Position numbers and translations under genes: made by a program. The notes below the pieces were generated by a model. That model saw only the letters and a list, made by a program, of their open reading frames with translations. It was not told the DNA's origin and made no database searches. A stretch of 64,000 bases of DNA, from assembly GCF_003437535.1 (NCBI RefSeq), contig NZ_QSQT01000012.1, positions 58,328 through 122,327 on the forward strand, read 5' to 3'. Below, one piece after another: positions 1 through 7,948 of the stretch (position 1 is the first letter of the stretch; each line of letters opens with the position of its first letter). The DNA is from Phocaeicola plebeius (GTDB lineage: Bacteria > Bacteroidota > Bacteroidia > Bacteroidales > Bacteroidaceae).

Positions 1-34
1 CAAGGCTTTGCGGTGCAGTTTTTTCTTTCTGAAA

Positions 35-166
35 AACTTCCTTTGCATTCTTTTCAAAACACCTTTGCGTTCAAGATAAAACGCCAAAGAGTTTTGATTA
101 AAACACAAGGGCGCTTTAGTTGAAACACAAAGGCGTTTGGTTTCAAACGTAAGTGCGTTTTTGAAG
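35..166. repeat. Array A: phased 22-bp palindromic repeats (AAACG family)
   Basis: Six units start at 35, 57, 79, 101, 123 and 145, exactly 22 bp apart. Each unit is a 16-bp imperfect palindrome close to AAACGY-NNNN-RCGTTT followed by a 6-bp AT-rich linker. The 4-base centres vary (CTTT, CTTT, CAAA, AAGG, AAAG, AAGT) and appear in both orientations. The first unit is degenerate. The same family recurs at 27428, 50797 and 59884. The rest of the 348-base stretch before the first gene holds only a promoter near 306; I see no gene in it. Confidence 0.9.
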
Positions 167-305
167 GTATCAAAACCCTTCATAAAAAGCGGCTTTTTTC
201 ACTTCGTTTTGCGCTATTTTTCAAGGGGATTTGGTTTTTAGGAATACCGAATTTTAAATAGCTTGAAAAGATACCTCCCTCTTTCCTTAATCTCATACTT
301 TTTTG

Positions 306-313
306 TAAATTTG
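306..313 (+). promoter_or_regulatory. Candidate -7 promoter element for the yip1-smpB-metH run
   Basis: TAAATTTG matches the Bacteroides -7 consensus TAnnTTTG and lies 35 bases before the ATG of the first gene. I see no good -33 TTTG at the usual spacing, so the assignment is moderate. Confidence 0.5.
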
Positions 314-348
314 CAATTCGTTTCATCGCATAATGAAAAGAATTGGGA

Positions 349-918
349 ATGAATTATAAAGAATTGTTCAATAAAATGGCTTTTTTGCTTTCTTCTCCCA
401 GTCGTTTTTGGGAAAAAGAAGCTACGGAAGGGCAGGGAAGCCGGATGATGTCGGAGTACGTTTATCCGCTTATCGGATTGTGCGGACTTTCGGAATTTAT
501 AGGTACGTTTATCGGGCGTGACGTCAGCACGGAGTTTTTTCAGTGGGCTTTGACTCGCTGTTGTGCCATTGCGGTATCGTTGTTTAGCGGTTTTTTTGTC
601 GCAACTTATCTGCTGGATAAAATCAGCTGGAACTTGTTCAACAAGTATATTCCAAGGGAAACTCTCCAAGTATTTGTGGGTTATTCCATGACGGTGCTGT
701 TTGTGCTCGATATTGTAAATGGACTGATTTCCATTGAGATACTTCACTGGATTCTTCAGCTCTATACGGTACTCGTAGTGTTTGAAGGCGCACGACGCTT
801 TTTGGAAATACCGGAAAACAAGTTGACTTCCTATACGGTTGTCGCCTCCATTCTGATACTGGTTTCTCCGGTGATGATAGAATTTGTGTTTAATAAATTG
901 TCTGTAATTTTGAATTGA
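349..918 (+). CDS. Yip1-like multi-pass membrane protein
   Basis: A 189-residue protein with a short soluble N-terminus that includes an [12 protein letters not shown] segment, followed by about five hydrophobic helices. This is the general look of the Yip1/DUF1282-type membrane proteins common in Bacteroidetes, but no catalytic motif is visible and its function is unknown. I chose the ATG at 349 over an in-frame TTG at 343, because the start then reads MNYKELFNK and sits 35 bases after a TAnnTTTG promoter element. The stop codon overlaps the smpB start by one base (TGATG), so the two genes are probably translationally coupled. Confidence 0.65.
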   Translation: MNYKELFNKMAFLLSSPSRFWEKEATEGQGSRMMSEYVYPLIGLCGLSEFIGTFIGRDVSTEFFQWALTRCCAIAVSLFSGFFVATYLLDKISWNLFNKYIPRETLQVFVGYSMTVLFVLDIVNGLISIEILHWILQLYTVLVVFEGARRFLEIPENKLTSYTVVASILILVSPVMIEFVFNKLSVILN

Positions 919-1376
919 TGAGACCTGTTTCAAATAATATTAATATCAAGAACAAGCGGGCGTCGTTCGATTATGAATTTATCGATACGTACACGGCCGG
1001 AATTGTGCTGACCGGAACGGAAATCAAGTCCATCCGGCAGGGAAAGGCCAGTTTGGTAGATACTTTCTGTTTCTTTTCCCGTGGAGAACTGTGGGTAAAG
1101 AACATGCACATTGCGGAGTATTTCTATGGCTCTTATAACAATCATACGGCTCGCCGTGACCGTAAGTTGCTGCTGAAAAAGAAAGAATTGCGCAAGTTGC
1201 AGCGTACCTCTGATGAACCTGGTTTTACAATTGTGCCTACCCGCATGTATATCAATGAGCGGGGACTGGCTAAGGTGGTCATTGCATTGGCTAAGGGTAA
1301 GAAACAGTATGACAAACGTCAGACGTTGAAGGAAAAAGAAGACAGACGGATGATGGACCGTATGTTCAAACGCTAA
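918..1376 (+). CDS. smpB: SsrA-binding protein SmpB
   Basis: SmpB binds tmRNA and brings it to stalled ribosomes for trans-translation. The 152-residue protein shows the family's features: an N-terminal [10 protein letters not shown] segment, the [15 protein letters not shown] strand, the MHIAEY segment, and a basic C-terminal tail ([19 protein letters not shown]) that enters the decoding centre. Length is normal. The ATG at 918 is preferred over a TTG three bases upstream, because it forms a TGATG overlap with the preceding stop. metH begins 23 bases downstream on the same strand with no terminator between them. Confidence 0.96.
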   Translation: MRPVSNNINIKNKRASFDYEFIDTYTAGIVLTGTEIKSIRQGKASLVDTFCFFSRGELWVKNMHIAEYFYGSYNNHTARRDRKLLLKKKELRKLQRTSDEPGFTIVPTRMYINERGLAKVVIALAKGKKQYDKRQTLKEKEDRRMMDRMFKR

Positions 1377-1399
1377 ATTAAATAAGGTGCACGAAAACT

Positions 1400-4162
1400 A
1401 TGCAGACAAAGACGATACAACAACTGATACGGGAGCGTATCCTGGTGCTCGATGGAGCCATGGGTACGATGATACAGCAATATAATCTTTCGGAAGCAGA
1501 TTTCCGTGGAGAACGTTTTAAGGATATTCCCGGGCAATTGAAAGGGAATAATGATTTGCTGTGTCTTACTCGTCCGGAAGTAATAGAAGATATTCATCGG
1601 AAATACCTTGTGGCAGGTGCCGATATTATTGAAACTAATAGCTTTAATGCCACTTCGGTGTCAATGGCCGACTATCATGTGCAGGCTTATTGTCGGGAAA
1701 TTAATCTTGCGGCAGCACGTCTGGCACGCCGGATGGCCGATGAGTTTACAGCATTGAATCCGGAAAAGCCGCGCTTCGTGGCGGGTTCCGTGGGGCCTAC
1801 CAACAAGACTTGCTCCATGAGTCCGGACGTAAACAACCCGGCTTTTCGCGCGTTGACTTTCGATGAATTGCAGGCAGCTTATTGTGAGCAGATGGAAGCC
1901 TTGTTGGAAGGGGGAGTGGATGCCCTGCTGATTGAGACTATTTTTGATACGCTGAATGCCAAGGCGGCTATTCGGGCAGCAGAATTGTCGATGGAAAAAA
2001 TTGGACGTAGGGTACCTTTGATGCTGTCGGTTACCGTGTCGGACATTGCCGGACGTACGTTATCGGGACAGACGTTGGATGCCTTTTTAGCTTCAGTGGA
2101 GCATGCGGACTTGTTCTCTGTCGGGTTGAACTGCTCATTTGGTGCCCGTCAGTTGAAACCTTTCCTGGAGCAGCTTGCTTCACGTGCGCCTTATTATATC
2201 AGTGCTTATCCGAATGCCGGATTACCGAATTCGCTGGGACAATATGACCAGACTCCCGAAGATATGGCTGCCGAAGTGAAGGAGTATATTGAAGAAGGGC
2301 TGGTAAATATTATCGGAGGATGCTGTGGTACGACGGAACAATACATTGCTAAGTATCAGGATTTGATACAAGGAGTACAGCCCCGTGTGCCAGTGAAGAA
2401 GCATGCTCATTTGTGGTTGTCGGGATTGGAGTTGCTTGAAGTTTCTCCGGAAATCAATTTCGTCAATGTAGGTGAGCGCTGTAACGTGGCAGGTTCACGT
2501 AAGTTTTTGCGACTCATTAATGAGAAGAAATACGATGAGGCTTTGTCGATAGCCCGCAAGCAGGTGGAAGACGGCGCTTTGGTCATCGACGTGAATATGG
2601 ACGATGGCTTGCTGGATGCCGCACAAGAGATGACTACCTTCCTGAATCTGGTGGCTTCGGAACCGGAAATAGCCCGTGTGCCCATTATGATTGACTCTTC
2701 CAAGTGGGAAGTGATACGTGCCGGACTGAAATGTGTGCAGGGAAAATGTATCGTCAACTCTATTTCCTTGAAGGAAGGAGAGGAGGTCTTTATAGCGCAC
2801 GCCCGTGAGGTGAAGCAGCTTGGAGCGGCAGTCATCGTCATGGCTTTTGACGAGAAGGGGCAGGCCGATACGTACAGTCGCAAGATTGAGGTGTGCGAAC
2901 GGGCATATCGCATTCTGGTAGATAAGGTAGGGTTTGCTCCTGAAGATATCATTTTCGACCCTAATGTGCTGGCCGTAGCTACGGGTATTGAAGAGCATAA
3001 TAATTATGCGGTCGATTTCATTCAGGCTACCGGATGGATACGTAAGAATCTGCCGGGGGCTCATGTCAGTGGAGGGGTGAGCAACTTGTCGTTCTCTTTC
3101 CGTGGCAACAACTACATTCGTGAGGCTATGCATGCCGTATTCTTGTATCATGCCATTCAGCAGGGAATGGATATGGGAATTGTCAATCCGGCTACGTCTG
3201 TATTGTATACGGATATTCCGCAGGATATTCTGGAACGGATTGAGGATGTCGTGCTGAACCGTCGGCCGGATGCTGCAGAACGCTTGATTGAAACGGCAGA
3301 ACGGCTGAAGCAGGAGAAAGAAGGTACTGCTTCTCAAGAAGGAAGTGCGTCGGCTCAACTACTGTGGCGGAATAACACTACGGTGGAAGAACGGCTGCAA
3401 TATGCGCTGGTGAAGGGACTTTCGGATTATTTGGAGGAAGACCTGCAGGAGGTGCTTTCACGTTACCCGAATGCGGTGAGCATCATCGAAGGACCGCTGA
3501 TGGCAGGTATGAATCATGTAGGAGACTTATTCGGTTCGGGAAAAATGTTCTTGCCGCAGGTGGTGAAAACTGCACGGACCATGAAAAAGGCGGTAGCTAT
3601 TCTTCAGCCTTATATCGAGGCGGAAAAAGAAGAAGGTACCCGCAGTGCCGGAAAGGTGCTGGTAGCTACGGTGAAGGGCGACGTGCACGACATCGGAAAG
3701 AACATCGTGTCGGTGGTCATGGCATGCAACAACTATGAAATTATAGACTTGGGTGTAATGGTGCCTGCCGAGAAGATTGTAGAAACGGCTATCCGTGAAA
3801 AGGTGGACATCGTAGGACTGAGCGGACTGATTACTCCTTCGCTAGAAGAAATGGTGCATGTGGTGACTGAACTTCAGCGGGCTGGACTGGATATTCCGGT
3901 GATGATTGGCGGGGCTACCACTTCGAAGCTGCATACGGCACTGAAGATTGCTCCAGTATATCATGCACCGGTAGTATACATGAAGGATGCTTCACAAAAT
4001 GCATTGGTGGCTGCCAAGTTGCTGAATCGTGAGCAACGTCCGGCTTTTGTGGAAGCTTTGAATGAAGAATATCAGGCTTTGCGTGAAAAGAACCGTCAGA
4101 AAACGGTACAGACGGTTTCACTTGCGGAAGCTCAAAAGAATAAACTGAACCTTTGGGATTAA
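1400..4162 (+). CDS. metH: Cobalamin-dependent methionine synthase, without activation domain
   Basis: MetH transfers the methyl group of 5-methyltetrahydrofolate to homocysteine through cobalamin. Domain order is visible: homocysteine-binding barrel (about 1-325) with zinc ligands Cys245 (GLNCSFG) and Cys308/Cys309 (GGCCGTT); pterin-binding barrel (about 350-610, FVNVGERCNVAG); helical cap; and Rossmann B12 domain with the DVHDIG motif, where His763 is the expected axial cobalt ligand. The protein stops at 920 residues. E. coli MetH has about 1,227, so the C-terminal AdoMet-dependent reactivation domain is absent here and is presumably a separate protein. The gene follows smpB by 23 bases. 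No cobalamin riboswitch precedes it, unlike the btu operon. Confidence 0.96.
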   Translation: MQTKTIQQLIRERILVLDGAMGTMIQQYNLSEADFRGERFKDIPGQLKGNNDLLCLTRPEVIEDIHRKYLVAGADIIETNSFNATSVSMADYHVQAYCREINLAAARLARRMADEFTALNPEKPRFVAGSVGPTNKTCSMSPDVNNPAFRALTFDELQAAYCEQMEALLEGGVDALLIETIFDTLNAKAAIRAAELSMEKIGRRVPLMLSVTVSDIAGRTLSGQTLDAFLASVEHADLFSVGLNCSFGARQLKPFLEQLASRAPYYISAYPNAGLPNSLGQYDQTPEDMAAEVKEYIEEGLVNIIGGCCGTTEQYIAKYQDLIQGVQPRVPVKKHAHLWLSGLELLEVSPEINFVNVGERCNVAGSRKFLRLINEKKYDEALSIARKQVEDGALVIDVNMDDGLLDAAQEMTTFLNLVASEPEIARVPIMIDSSKWEVIRAGLKCVQGKCIVNSISLKEGEEVFIAHAREVKQLGAAVIVMAFDEKGQADTYSRKIEVCERAYRILVDKVGFAPEDIIFDPNVLAVATGIEEHNNYAVDFIQATGWIRKNLPGAHVSGGVSNLSFSFRGNNYIREAMHAVFLYHAIQQGMDMGIVNPATSVLYTDIPQDILERIEDVVLNRRPDAAERLIETAERLKQEKEGTASQEGSASAQLLWRNNTTVEERLQYALVKGLSDYLEEDLQEVLSRYPNAVSIIEGPLMAGMNHVGDLFGSGKMFLPQVVKTARTMKKAVAILQPYIEAEKEEGTRSAGKVLVATVKGDVHDIGKNIVSVVMACNNYEIIDLGVMVPAEKIVETAIREKVDIVGLSGLITPSLEEMVHVVTELQRAGLDIPVMIGGATTSKLHTALKIAPVYHAPVVYMKDASQNALVAAKLLNREQRPAFVEALNEEYQALREKNRQKTVQTVSLAEAQKNKLNLWD

Positions 4163-4180
4163 TTATTTACTCATCGTATT

Positions 4181-4843
4181 ATGAATGTACAGATAGAAGA
4201 AGGCTGGAAAAAGGCACTGGCGCCGGAGTTTGAAAAAGATTATTTTGTCCGGTTGACCGATTTTGTCCGTCAGGAGTATCAGCAGACTACGGTATATCCT
4301 CCCGGAAGATTGATTTTCAATGCATTCAACCTTTGTCCTTTTGATAAGGTGAAAGTGGTGATTATCGGGCAGGACCCGTATCACGGACCGGGACAGGCGC
4401 ATGGCTTGTGTTTTTCGGTGAACGACGGGGTAGCATTTCCTCCTTCTTTGCAGAATATATTCAAGGAAATCCACGATGATCTGGGTATGCCGATTCCTGC
4501 CAGTGGTAACCTGACTCGTTGGGCCGAGCAGGGTGTGCTGCTGCTGAACGCTACCTTGACGGTGCGTGCCCATCAGGCTGGTTCACATCAGCGCAGAGGT
4601 TGGGAGGAGTTTACGGATGCGGCCATCCGTGTGCTGGCTGAACAGAAAGAACATTTGGTGTTTATCTTGTGGGGGGCTTATGCGCAGAAGAAAGGAGCGT
4701 TTATTGACCGCAACAAGCATCTGGTGTTAACTTCTGTGCACCCGTCTCCTTTGTCGGCTTATAACGGTTTCTTTGGAAACAAGCATTTCAGTCGCACCAA
4801 TGAATACCTGGTGGCTCATGGAGAGACTCCTATCAACTGGTAA
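4181..4843 (+). CDS. ung: Uracil-DNA glycosylase (family 1)
   Basis: This enzyme removes uracil from DNA, the first step of base-excision repair. The 220-residue protein has the water-activating motif [13 protein letters not shown] with catalytic Asp65, and the late HPSPLSAY motif with His187, both diagnostic of family 1 UDG. Length is typical. The ATG at 4181 is 18 bases after the metH stop on the same strand, so it may be read through from metH. A strong bidirectional terminator follows at 4875-4913. Confidence 0.97.
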   Translation: MNVQIEEGWKKALAPEFEKDYFVRLTDFVRQEYQQTTVYPPGRLIFNAFNLCPFDKVKVVIIGQDPYHGPGQAHGLCFSVNDGVAFPPSLQNIFKEIHDDLGMPIPASGNLTRWAEQGVLLLNATLTVRAHQAGSHQRRGWEEFTDAAIRVLAEQKEHLVFILWGAYAQKKGAFIDRNKHLVLTSVHPSPLSAYNGFFGNKHFSRTNEYLVAHGETPINW

Positions 4844-4874
4844 GAAACAACAAATCAATAAATACGCAAAAAGA

Positions 4875-4913
4875 AATCCCCTTGCTCCACCCATAAAACG
4901 GAGCAAGGGGATT
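4875..4913. terminator. Bidirectional terminator between ung and asnA
   Basis: A 14-bp perfect stem (AATCCCCTTGCTCC and its complement) with an 11-base loop lies between two convergent genes. It is followed by a T-rich tract on the + strand and an A-rich tract on the other side, so it can serve both. Confidence 0.9.
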
Positions 4914-4942
4914 GTTATTTTATATGATGATCTATGTGTTTG

Positions 4943-5983
4943 TCAGATAAGTTGCATACCCAGTCGTGCGCATTCTTCACGCATATCTTCCGGCCAGATG
5001 CTGGCCTGGATTTCTCCGATATGTGCCTTCTTCAGATAAAGCATACACAAGCGTGACTGTCCGATACCTCCTCCAATGGTCAGAGGGAGTGTGTCGTTTA
5101 GCAGGCGCTGGTGGAAATACAGTTTGGTACGTTCTTCTTTTCCGGCTAATTCCAATTGCTTGAGCATGGCAGCCTTGTCCACGCGGATACCCATGGAGGA
5201 AATTTCCAGTGCGCGTTGCAGCACGTCGTTCCACACCAGCAAGTCACCGTTCAAGCCAGGAAGCCCTGTTTTGGGATCTACAGTGGTGTAATCGTCGTAG
5301 TCCGGAGCACGCAGGTCATGTGGTTGTCCGTTACTCAGCTTGTTTCCGATTCCGATGATGAAAACGGCTCCAAAACGTTCTGTAATCAGGTTTTCGCGTT
5401 CCTTGGCAGTCTTATCAGGATACATTTGCAATAAGTCTTCCGAATGAATGAAGTGTACATCGTGCGGCAGGAAGGACTTGATTTGCGGATACATTTCACA
5501 GATCATGTATTCCGTGCGGCGCATGGCAGCATAGATACGGGTCACGATGCTTTTCAGGAAATCCACTGTACGCTGTTCCGGAGTAATCACTCGCTCCCAG
5601 TCCCATTGGTCTACATAAAGAGAATGTATGTTGCCCAACTCTTCATCGGCACGTATGGCATTCATATCGGTATAAATTCCGTAGCCGGGTTCAATCTGAT
5701 AGTCGGCCAGAGTAACGCGTTTCCATTTGGCCAGTGAGTGAACGACTTCTGCCTGCTGGTCTCCCAAGTCTTTGATGGGGAAGCTGACAGGGCGTTCCGT
5801 ACCGCTCAAGTCGTCGTTAATTCCCATTCCTTTCAAAACGAACAAAGGAGCGGTAACACGGCGTAAACGAAGTTCGGACGAGAGGTTCTGCTGGAAAAAC
5901 TCTTTAATTTGCTTGATGCCCAGTTCGGTCTGTTTCATGTCAAGCAACGGCTTATAGCCGACTGGTTTTATAAGGTAACTCAT
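4943..5983 (-). CDS. asnA: Aspartate-ammonia ligase (asparagine synthetase A)
   Basis: AsnA makes asparagine from aspartate and ammonia with ATP, giving AMP and PPi. The 346-residue protein starts MSYLIKPVGYKP and carries family segments such as LSGTERPVSFPIKD, VHSLAKWKR and a C-terminal GGGIGQSRLCM loop of the class II aaRS-like fold. Length matches E. coli AsnA (330) with a slight extension. A consensus promoter (TATCTTTG) lies 32 bases upstream of the start. The gene faces ung and shares its terminator. Confidence 0.96.
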   Translation of the reverse strand: MSYLIKPVGYKPLLDMKQTELGIKQIKEFFQQNLSSELRLRRVTAPLFVLKGMGINDDLSGTERPVSFPIKDLGDQQAEVVHSLAKWKRVTLADYQIEPGYGIYTDMNAIRADEELGNIHSLYVDQWDWERVITPEQRTVDFLKSIVTRIYAAMRRTEYMICEMYPQIKSFLPHDVHFIHSEDLLQMYPDKTAKERENLITERFGAVFIIGIGNKLSNGQPHDLRAPDYDDYTTVDPKTGLPGLNGDLLVWNDVLQRALEISSMGIRVDKAAMLKQLELAGKEERTKLYFHQRLLNDTLPLTIGGGIGQSRLCMLYLKKAHIGEIQASIWPEDMREECARLGMQLI

Positions 5984-6014
5984 GTGTGAATTTCTTTAAA
6001 TGTTTATTTGCTTG

Positions 6015-6045
6015 CAAAGATAGGTGTATTTTGTAAATGTGCAAG
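6015..6045 (-). promoter_or_regulatory. asnA promoter
   Basis: On the - strand TATCTTTG (complement at 6015-6022) is a perfect -7 element. CTTG (complement at 6042-6045) lies 19 bases upstream of it and approximates the -33 TTTG. Confidence 0.75.
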
Positions 6046-6127
6046 CGATTTCAGAAATAAGTTGTCAAAATGTTTTTTATTTCTTTTTACTTACTGATAA
6101 AGTGAAAAGGAAATGCTGAAAATAAAA

Positions 6128-6163
6128 AATGTCATTCTGGAAATCTCTTTCCGGAATGACATT
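6128..6163 (-). terminator. Rho-independent terminator of rfbB
   Basis: A 16-bp near-perfect hairpin (AATGTCATTC...GAATGACATT, loop TCTC) lies 28 bases past the rfbB stop. On the - strand it is followed by a T-rich run. Confidence 0.88.
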
Positions 6164-6190
6164 CTATTATGTAATATAAAGAAAGGCTGT

Positions 6191-7330
6191 TTAGCGATTC
6201 TTGTACATGTTTTCGTAGTAGTTCTGGTATTCGCCGCTGGTTACGTTTTTCACCCATTTCTGGTTGTCAAGATACCATCGGATGGTTTTTACGATACCAT
6301 CTTCAAATTTAGTCTCTGGAGTCCATCCGAGTTCGCGGGTAATTTTAGTCGGATCGATGGCATAACGCTGGTCGTGTCCGAGTCTGTCCTTGACAAAAGT
6401 AATCAGCGAATCGTTAATCCAGTCAATGCTGATTTGTCCGTCAGGAGTCATCTCTTTCTTTTTAAGAATGCTCCGGTATTCCGGCTGCTCGGTCATTATC
6501 TGGTGAATAGTAGCAATGGTCAGTTTGACGATTTCAATATTCTGTTTTTCGTTATGACCTCCTACATTATAAATTTCACCGTCCTTGCCGTTGCGGACAA
6601 TCATGTCGATGGCTTTGCAGTGGTCTTCCACGTAGAGCCAGTCGCGTACATTGGTTCCATCTCCGTATACAGGCAGGCGTTTTCCTTCCAGAATATTCTT
6701 GATGATAAGCGGAATCAGCTTTTCAGGGAAGTGATAAGGACCGTAGTTGTTGGAGCAGCGGCTGATAGTTACAGGCATTTTATAAGTGTCGCGGTAAGCC
6801 ATCACAATCAGGTCGGCACTGGTCTTTGAAGCGCTGTACGGACTGTGCGGACAGAGGGGAGTTTCTTCTGTGAAATACCCTTCTGCACCCAAAGAACCGT
6901 ATACTTCATCGGTCGATACCTGATGGAAGCGAACACCTTTTCTCCAGGTTGGATATCCGTTTTCATCCTTTCCGGTGACCCATGCCCGGCGGGCTGCATC
7001 CAGCAAGTTCTGGGTTCCCAAGATGTTGGTCTGCAAGAATAGTTGCGGATTTTCGATGCTGCGGTCTACATGACTTTCGGCTGCGAAATTCACGATGTAA
7101 TCAAATTTGTAATCAGCAAATAGCTGGTCGGCCAGGTTACGGTCGCAGATATTTCCTTTTACGAAGAAGCAGCGTTCATTGTCGATGTCCTGTGAAATAG
7201 TTTCTAAATTTCCCGCATACGTCAATGCGTCGAGGATGACAATTTTGACGTCATCATGTTTGCCTAAAATATATTTTATATAGTTGGCTCCGATGAATCC
7301 GGCAGCTCCAGTAACTAAATAAGTTTTCAT
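6191..7330 (-). CDS. rfbB: dTDP-glucose 4,6-dehydratase
   Basis: RfbB converts dTDP-glucose to dTDP-4-keto-6-deoxyglucose, the precursor of dTDP-rhamnose and related sugars. The protein has the Rossmann motif TGAAGFIGANYI at its start, the catalytic YSASK, and the STDEVYGSLG and NNYGPYHFPEK segments of the family. I start it at the ATG at 7330 (MKTYLVTGAAGF, 379 residues). A 17-residue upstream extension is possible in frame but precedes the Rossmann strand without family resemblance. No rfbA, rfbC or rfbD lies in the window, so the rest of the pathway must be elsewhere. A partial promoter (GAAATTTG) lies 20 bases upstream. Confidence 0.95.
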   Translation of the reverse strand: MKTYLVTGAAGFIGANYIKYILGKHDDVKIVILDALTYAGNLETISQDIDNERCFFVKGNICDRNLADQLFADYKFDYIVNFAAESHVDRSIENPQLFLQTNILGTQNLLDAARRAWVTGKDENGYPTWRKGVRFHQVSTDEVYGSLGAEGYFTEETPLCPHSPYSASKTSADLIVMAYRDTYKMPVTISRCSNNYGPYHFPEKLIPLIIKNILEGKRLPVYGDGTNVRDWLYVEDHCKAIDMIVRNGKDGEIYNVGGHNEKQNIEIVKLTIATIHQIMTEQPEYRSILKKKEMTPDGQISIDWINDSLITFVKDRLGHDQRYAIDPTKITRELGWTPETKFEDGIVKTIRWYLDNQKWVKNVTSGEYQNYYENMYKNR

Positions 7331-7393
7331 ATAGAGTTTTATTTTGGGTGCAAATTTCGGAAAGTTTTTTGAATGTGACAAGATTTTTTTGTT

Positions 7394-7885
7394 TTAATCA
7401 TTCAGCTCAATCACCTCCAAATCGGAGAAATTTCCGTTTTCTATGCTGAAGCGTACAAGGGTTCGTACCTTATGAAAACCATATTTCCCTGCCGCTCCCG
7501 GGTTGATGTGAAGTAGTCCCAGACTGGAATCGTATTTGACTTTCAGAATGTGTGAATGACCGCTGATAAACAGCTTGGGAGGCTGTGTCATGAGTGTTTT
7601 TCGGATGGAAGGATCGTACTTCCCGGGATAACCTCCGATATGTTTGATGAGTACGTCAGTGCCTTCTAACTGGAAACGGTTGATTTCCGGAAAGCGTATG
7701 CGCAGGTCTTGTCCGTCGATGTTTCCGTAGACAGCCCGCAGTGGACGGAATGCGGCCAACCGTTCAGCTACTTCCAGTGAACCGATGTCACCGGCATGCC
7801 ATATTTCATCACACGTATCAAAATATTTCAGATAACGTTCGTCCCAGTAGGCATGGGTATCAGATAAGAGTCCGATTCTTTTCAT
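7394..7885 (-). CDS. YfcE/MJ0936-type metallophosphoesterase
   Basis: A 163-residue single-domain calcineurin-like phosphoesterase. Metal-binding motifs are in order: LLSDTHAYWD, HAGDIGS, GNID, and SGHSH near the C-terminus, with the INPGAAGKYG segment typical of the YfcE/YsnB group. These act on small phosphodiesters in vitro; the physiological substrate is unknown. The ATG at 7885 (MKRIGLLSDTH) places the first motif correctly and lies 21 bases after a TATCTTTG promoter; the longer reading would overlap ppk1. It is divergent from ppk1 with nearly abutting promoters. Confidence 0.85.
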   Translation of the reverse strand: MKRIGLLSDTHAYWDERYLKYFDTCDEIWHAGDIGSLEVAERLAAFRPLRAVYGNIDGQDLRIRFPEINRFQLEGTDVLIKHIGGYPGKYDPSIRKTLMTQPPKLFISGHSHILKVKYDSSLGLLHINPGAAGKYGFHKVRTLVRFSIENGNFSDLEVIELND

Positions 7886-7891
7886 TTTTCT

Positions 7892-7923
7892 TTTGCTTTT
7901 GTCCGGCAAAGATACTACATTTG
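7892..7923. promoter_or_regulatory. Back-to-back promoters of the phosphoesterase and ppk1
   Basis: TATCTTTG on the - strand (complement at 7907-7914) and TACATTTG on the + strand (7916-7923) are both perfect -7 elements separated by one base. For ppk1 a TTTG at 7892-7895 gives a 20-base spacing. Polymerase on one side should occlude the other. Confidence 0.7.
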
Positions 7924-7948
7924 AAAAAACCTTGAATGATTTCAGTAT

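Noticed and set aside
238..933. 231-codon open frame on the - strand opposite the Yip1-like gene
   Set aside because: It lies antisense to a better-supported gene, crosses its promoter, and shows no domain-like pattern.
4773..5039. 88-codon frame running from the ung end through the terminator
   Set aside because: Out-of-frame shadow of ung that crosses a strong terminator.
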